From the NCBI RefSeq assembly GCF_037176765.1, contig NC_090028.1, positions 24,500,827-24,564,826 on the forward strand: a DNA stretch of 64,000 nucleotides. Reading direction: 5' to 3'. Positions 23,162 to 30,903 of the stretch are shown piece after piece (position 1 is the first letter of the stretch; the number at the start of each line of letters is the position of its first letter). The DNA comes from Anolis sagrei. Lineage: Eukaryota; Chordata; Lepidosauria; Squamata; Anolidae. The position numbers and the translations under genes are program-made. The notes beneath the pieces were generated by a model. The model did not search any database. It saw only the letters and a program-made list of their open reading frames with translations, and was not told the DNA's origin.

Positions 23162-25298
23162 GCCTGCTGTCCAAAAGCCTGGTCCCAGAACCACGACTTC
23201 AATTTCTTCCTAAAAGACAGGAGGGATAAAGCCGATCTTACCTCGTTGGGAAGCGGGTTCCATAGGTGAGGGGGCCACAGCCGAGAAGGCCTTGTCTCTC
23301 GTCCCCGCCAGATGTATTTGCGACGCTGGCGGGAGCGAGAGCAGGGTCTCCTGGATGATCTTAAACTACAAGGTGGGACGTAGAGGGAGATGCGTTCGGA
23401 CAAGTAAGCTATATAATTCCCGAGAGTACCAATGCCATTAGAAAGCCGAAGTCACAATTTCCCTTCTAGGATAATATTTCTCTCATTTCCTGATGTCTCA
23501 TCCCTGTTCTGACCTATGAGCCATTTGCAAATTGGATGTTTTGTAATTCAGGACTGCCTGTACTGGACAAGGAGATAAAACAAAACACTATATGGTTCCG
23601 GCCCAGTTTACCTGTCCGAACGTATTCTCCCCTACGAACCATCAAGGCTGTTAAGATCTTCTAGAGGGGCCCTGCTCTCGTTCCCACCACTTTCGCAATC
23701 GCGTCTGGTGGGGATGAGAGACAGGGCCTTTTCAATGGCGGCCCTTCGGCTATGGAACTCTCTCCCAAATGAGTTTAGATCTGCCCCCTCCCCGCCTGAC
23801 CTTCAGGAAGCTAGTAAAATCCTTGTTATGTAATGAAGCATTCCCAGAATAATTGCTGAGTCTGGCAACAGACTAAAGTTATTGACATATGCAGATTGAG
23901 TTGACATGACTTTATCTTGGTGAACTGGCTTATATGTAGTTTATTTTATATGTATTTTAATCTATTGTCGTTGCATGATGTTTTAGACTGTATTGTGGCA
24001 TTGAATCCTTGCTGTTAGCCAGCCTGAGTCCCTCCATGGAGGTTGAGAAGATCGGGATATAAAAGTTTTAAATAAAATAAATAAATACATAAAAACAAGT
24101 CTTTTGTCTTCTCAATAGGAATGCCAGCCTCTTCCCCATGAGTTTCCCTCCAGTCTCTAACTGAGATAATCTTACTCTTCCCAGTAGGTTTAGGCAAAAG
24201 CAAATGTCTCCAGCATCTCCTAGCTGGTCTCTTCTTCCCTGCCAACCACACTTGGAATATTGCATTATTATTTGTTTATTCAAAATCAAAATCATCCTGG
24301 TGTCCCCTGGGCAACGTCCTTGCAGACGGCCAATTCTCTCACACCAGAAGAGACTTGCAGTTTTTCAAGTTGCTCCTGACACGCCAAAAAAAAAATTTGT
24401 TCATTTATATTTTCCCATGGGTTGGAATTCAAAATAGCGAACAATGGTTAAAGCAATAAAAAAATTACATGACATGAAAAACACAACATAACCCCAAATA
24501 AACAGATAATCAAGTTGCCCATATTTGTTTGTTTGTTTGTTTACTGCACTTTTATCCCGCCCTTTTCAGCCCGAAGGCGACTCAGGGTGGCGTTCAGATT
24601 GGCAACATTAGATGCCAAACATACATAAATACATCATTTAAAACAAGTTCAATCACATAATAAAATTCATAATAAACAATTTAAAACTATAAAAATCAAT
24701 GAAACCATATCCATTTGCATCATTAAGCCGTTCCATATTCGTTCACAAAACTGAGTTGTCTGGTTTTAGTGAGGTTCCAAAAGCTTGCTCGAAGAGCCAG
24801 ATTTTCACACTTTTCCTAAAAGTCAGGAGGGAGAGGGCCGATCTAATATCCCCAGGAAGGGAGTTCCACAGCCGAGGGGACACCACTGAGAAGTGCCTGT
24901 TTCCCGTCCTCACCAAGCGTACCTGTGAGGCACGCGGGACCGAGAGCAGGGCCTCCCCATGTGATCTTAAATTCCTGGAAGGTTCATAAGGGGAGATATG
25001 TTCGGATAGGTAAGTTGGGCTGGAACCGTTTAGTGCTTAATAAATACAACATGTACTATTAAAAATCCCTGGGCCTCAGGCCACTGAGGTTATCCATAAA
25101 AACGTTAGAACATTAAAAACTGTGTAAACATTGTCAAGTTTTACCAACAACTGCCTGGAAATTGTCTGGACATTCATTGTTTTATATTTTATCTGATGTT
25201 TTTAATTGACTATGTTTTATTTGTAACTTTTTGGGCTTGTCCCTTGTAAGCCGCCCCGAGTCCCCTTGAGGAGATGGTTGGCGGGGTATAAAAATAAA

Positions 25299-25341
<43 letters not shown>

Positions 25342-28300
25342 CCCTGCAATTGTCTCATCTTGCATTGGAAAGTATAGAATTGGAGTTTTTATATGCTTCT
25401 TAATGGTATTGCAACGTCTTACCAGGACTTGACTGATGCGTCCACCAATCTGGTATTGGGTGGTTTCTGCAATTCTCCTGTGTTGGGGAAGGGCTTCGCT
25501 TTATGGTGCCAAGATATTCCTCCACAGTCGACTGCGGCTGAGGAGTGTATAGGGAAAGAACACAGATCAATGCCACGGTGATAGGTGGGAACATCCTAAA
25601 AATCTGGAACATTGTCATGAATGGAATATAACACTTCAGATGTTTTCCCAACAAATATCCCCATTGTTTTCCATGGCTAGAAGAGGGGTGGAAATTGTGT
25701 AGCCCTCCCAATGTTTGGGGATTATCAGCATATCGCACCATCTGGCTAAAACTGATAGGAGTGAAAATCCAGCAATATCTGGAGAACAATGCTAGGTGTA
25801 TGATCCAGTTCTTCTATAAATACAGGTTGAATCTCCCTGATCCAGAAATCCCAAAAATTCCAAAACTGGAAGAAGTGAAATAATTGGGAAATAATTGCTC
25901 TAAGTTTCATCTCGTCAGCTATGAAAACCGACTAGGTGATTTCATAGACCACAGAGTTGGAAGAGACCTCATGGGCCATCCAGTCCACCCCCTGCCAAGA
26001 AGCAGGAATATTGCACTCAAAGCACCCCCAACAGAAGGCCATCCAGCCTCTGTTTAAAAGCTTCCAAAGAAGGAGCCTCCACCACACTCCAGGGCAGAGA
26101 GTTCCACTGCTGAACGGCTCTCACAGTCTTCTTCATGTTCAGATGGAATCTCCTTTCTTGTAGTTTGAAGCCATTGTTCCGCGTCCTAATCTCCAGGGAA
26201 ACAGAAGACAAGCTTGCTCCCTCCTCCCTGTGGCTTCCTCTCACATATTTATACACGGCTATCACGTCTCCCCTAAGCCTTCTCTTCTTCAGGCTAAACA
26301 TGCCCAGCTTCTTAAGCCGCTCCTCATAGGGTTTGTTCTCCAGACCCTTGATTATTTTAGTTGGCCTCCTCTGGACATATTCCAGCTTGTCAATATCTCT
26401 TGGGGCAAGTCACACTCTCTCAGCCTCAGAGGAAGTCCATCTGAACAAATCTTTCCAAGGAGAAAGCCTCTGTAAAAGGTTCAGCTTAAGGCTGCCATCA
26501 ATCAGAAACAACCTGAAGGCACACAACAACCATTGTTCCCAAAAAATGAACTCTCCTGAGTTCTGCCCTGGAGAGAGTGAAGGGGCAATCGTTATTTTAG
26601 AGGGATCTACGGAAGAAAAGGAAGAAAAGAACTGAATCACCTCTTTGACCAAGTCATCCATTGTGGAAACGCTGCATTCCATGTCCGTGATTTCGCCCAA
26701 GCTGCACCCATTTCCTATTCCCATTTTGCCTGGAAAGAAAAAATAAAGCCAAACAGCACATTATCAGAGTTGGTACTTTGGATCATGGCTTGAAGCTTTG
26801 TATGAGGGACAGCGTCTCTGTCTGAGAATGGGAAAAGGGGTGAGAAATATGGTGAAAGGAAAGGGCAAAAGAGCAACATGGGTGAATTACTAAGAAAACT
26901 TGGGCCATAAATTTCCACCTTTGCATTTGGCAAGGCTTGGGAAAATATACTGTTTGGATTATGTTATGATTGGCCATGTTGGTTGGTGGATTCGAGACAT
27001 TTTAGTTTGAAAGTGAATTTTCGAAGTTGTCGAAGGCTTTCATGGCTGGAATCTATGTGTTGTTGTAGGTTTTTCGGGCTGTGTGGCCATGTTCCAGAAG
27101 CATTCTCTCATGATGTTTCGCCTGCATCTATGGCAAGCACCCTCAGAGGTTGTGAGGTCTGTTGGAAGCTAGGAAAGTGAGGTTTACATATATTAAGTGT
27201 TGTCAAAGGCTTTCATGGCCAGAATCACTGGGTTGTTGTAGGTTTTTTGGACTGTATGGCCATGTTCCAGAAGTATTCGAATAATAGAATCATAGAGTTG
27301 GAAGAGACCTCATGGGTCATCCAGTCCAACCCCCTGCCAAGAAGCAGGAATATTGCATTCAAAGCAGATGGCCATCCAGCCTCTGTTTAAAAGCTTCCAA
27401 AGAAGGAGCCTCCACCACACTCCAGGACAGAGAGTTCCACTGCTGAACAGCTCTCACAGTCAGGAAGTTCTTCCTCATGTTCAGATGGAATCTCCTCTCT
27501 GCCATAGATGCATTCTCTCCTGCATCTATGGCAGGCATCCTCAAGACATTGTGAGGTTTGTTGGAAACCAGGAAAAGTGGGTTTTTATATCTGTGGAATG
27601 TTCAGTAAGAAGCCAGACCTTGAAACTGCTAGGCCATTAAATGCTAATCAAGATGGCCATTGAAACATTCACACCTACCTCAAATTGACAAGAGTTCTTT
27701 CTCCCACCCGGGACATTATTCCACTTTTCCTAGTTTCTACCAGACTTCACAACCTCTGAGGGTGCCTGCCACAGATGCAGGCGAAACATCAGGAGAGAAT
27801 GCTTCTGGAACATGGCCAGACAGCCCGGAAAACTCACAACAACCCAATGAAACTCCTGGTTTGCACGGAAGAGGAGGACTTCCATATCTCACCCATAACA
27901 ATGCAGACCCTGCTTGACGAAATACTAGAAGGCAGGTGGTTTAGCAAAGCAAAAGAGAGATTTCCAGAAACGCTTGAGTACGAGCCAAACTCAGGTGTGC
28001 TCAGCAGGAGGGAGGGAGTTCTTGACAACTCGCTTTTTGCACGCTTGAAAAGAAACCACACCAAAAAAAGCCACAGACAAAAATAAAAATGCGGTTCATG
28101 TCATACTGGTCATTTCAGAGGCAGCCGCTTTGTGTTCGGTTACCGTAACCTCAAAAGGCAGCTCCGTTTTGCTGCAATACACGGCAATAAACAGCAGTGG
28201 AGGTTTGCTCCCCTTGTTGCTGAGCCTTACCATGGGAAAGAGTGAGGCCACCGCCTCAGGCAGCAAAAACTGGAGGATGGCCTTTTTCTAGGGGCCCCTT

Positions 28301-30864
28301 GACCATTTACTCTCACGCGGGTTGTACGTGTCATGCTGTTTGTTCCACATCCTCGACATTAGGCATGGGGAAACTTGGGACTTCCGGGTGTTTTGGACTG
28401 CAACTCCCACCATTCCTAACAGCCTCAGGCCCTTTCCTTTTGCCCCTCAGCCGCGTAAGCTGAGGGGCAAAAATCTCTCCTGATTTTGGTGTGTTCTCAC
28501 TTCATGAGCTATTGAAGGAGTTTATCCAATTGGACAAAGAAAGACTATTTTAAACCTCTCCTAAAAAGGACATTATGTGAGTTGATGCAGCTGATCACAT
28601 GATTGTAAATGTGTTGCTCTAAACTAAAGACTAACTAAACTCCAGGGAGCGGTGTGAGCTTCCGCTGTCAGTCCTAGCTTCTGCCAACCTAGCAGTTCGA
28701 AAACATGCAAATGTGAGTAGATCAATAGGTACCGCTGCGGCGGGAAGGTAACGGCGCTCCATGTGGTCATGCTGGCCACATGACCTTGGAGTTGTCTATG
28801 GACAACGCTGGCTCTTCGGCTTAGAAATGGAGATGAGCACCACACCCCAGAGTCAGACATGACTGGACTTAATGTCAGGGGACAACCTTTACCTTTACTA
28901 AACTAAAGAGAGTAAACTACTTGTTCTTGACTTTTCAACTGATGGTATATTTTCTCTCTCTGGCAAAGGCAGTGTGTGGGCTGATCAAACGTAAACTACA
29001 CGTGGTTTATTTTACATTACACCACAGAATGTATTACAGTTGGAAAGACTCCATCGAGAAAACCAGGCTTTAGCACAGTGGGTTAAACTGCCAGCTGTAG
29101 AAAATCTTAGCAATCAAAATACTGACAGTCTTTTGGACTCAAAAAATTAAATATACCTAGCTATATAATTATATATACCTATTATATAATCAAGATGGTC
29201 CATAGATGGTACATTACACCCCAAAAAATCTCCAAATTTTACAAGAATGCTTCAAATAAATGTTGGAAGTGCGAACAACAGATAGGATCTTTTTTTCACA
29301 TTTGGTGAAAAAGGCAAAAGAATTTTGGAACATGATATACAAGGATATACAAAAAAATTATGAAAATACAATTTAAAAAGGAACCAGAATTCTTTCTACT
29401 AGGAATGCTCGACTTCAATGCTGACAAAAATATGGATAAAATTTTTAACTACTTAACTACCGCAGCCAGAATCGTATATGCCCAAAAATGGAGACAGAAG
29501 GAAATACCAAAAAGAGAAGACTGGCAGAATAATTTTTTTGAAAATAATGAACATGGATGAACTAACTTATTGGCTATCGCCAAATGAAGGAATTCCAAAG
29601 AATCAAACAAACTGGGACTTGGTAAGAAGTTATTTTGAACACCAAAAAATAGAGATGATTTAAGCAAAAGGATGAAAGACGCTAAAGGAAGCCGTTATTA
29701 AAATATTTTTCTATACAAACAGACATAAGATCTTCAAAGCAATAGAGGGAAGTCCGATTTTATTTTATTTTTAATATAATTTTTTGTCTATTTTTTTACT
29801 ATTTTTACTTTTTAAGTTTTTCACATTGTTCAAATTCCCGTCTCTGCACTTCTTTTTTTCCTACTTTTCTATCTTCTTAGAAATATTTCCCCACTTTCCA
29901 TGTAACCCTATATTTTGCAGAAAAAATAAAAAACTATTTGGAAAAAAAAGACTGGCAGTTGAAGCCCAGGTTGAGGTGAGCTCCTGCCATCAGCCCAGCT
30001 TTTGCTCACCTAGCAGTGTGAAAACAACAATGTGAGTAGATACATAGGTACTGCTTTGGTGGGGAGGTAATAAAAGGTGCCCATGAAGACATGCCAGCGA
30101 TTCAATCGGAAGTGTCTAAGGATAACAAAGCTCCTCGGCATGGAAAATGGAGCAACAGCATCCCCCATGGCTGGAATCGAGCACAGCCTCCAGATGCCAG
30201 AGATGGAAAAAGATGGGAAGCCTTTACCTCTGTTTATGTGAATGCGATTTCCCTGCTTCTTGGCAGAATGGGGTTGGACTGGATGACCCACGAGGTCTCT
30301 TCCAACTCTAGGATTCTATGATTCTATGTACTGTCCGTGTTTGTTAATTGCATGACGGCACTGAATGTTTGCGGTATATATGTACTGTAACCCACCCCTA
30401 GTCCCCTTAAGGAGACAGGACGAAATATAAATAAAGTATATTATTATGTTAAAGCCATGGTTGTCCTAAATCTGTAGAATTTGAGCAGGTCTCTTGAGGA
30501 TAGGGGGACTAGGAGGTCTCACAATGATAGGGTCACCATAACTTTAGAATGATATGAAGGCAGTCATATATACAAGGACATACAAAAAATTATGATATAC
30601 AAGGACATACAACCGTACTGTAGTATTGTATACCAATAGAGTTTTGAACATTTTATCCTGTACATGTGGCCCGCCCACTGTTTACTGCGACTGTGTTATT
30701 TTGTTATATTATTATTATTATTATTATTATTTCATGTAATTTTGATGATGTTGCTTATTGTTTATGTTTTGGTTTTATTTTGATGTAATATGTTGTTTGG
30801 GCTTGGCCCCATGTAAGCCGCTCCGAGTCCCCATTGGGGAGATGGTGACGGGGTAAAAATAAAG

Positions 30865-30903
<39 letters not shown>

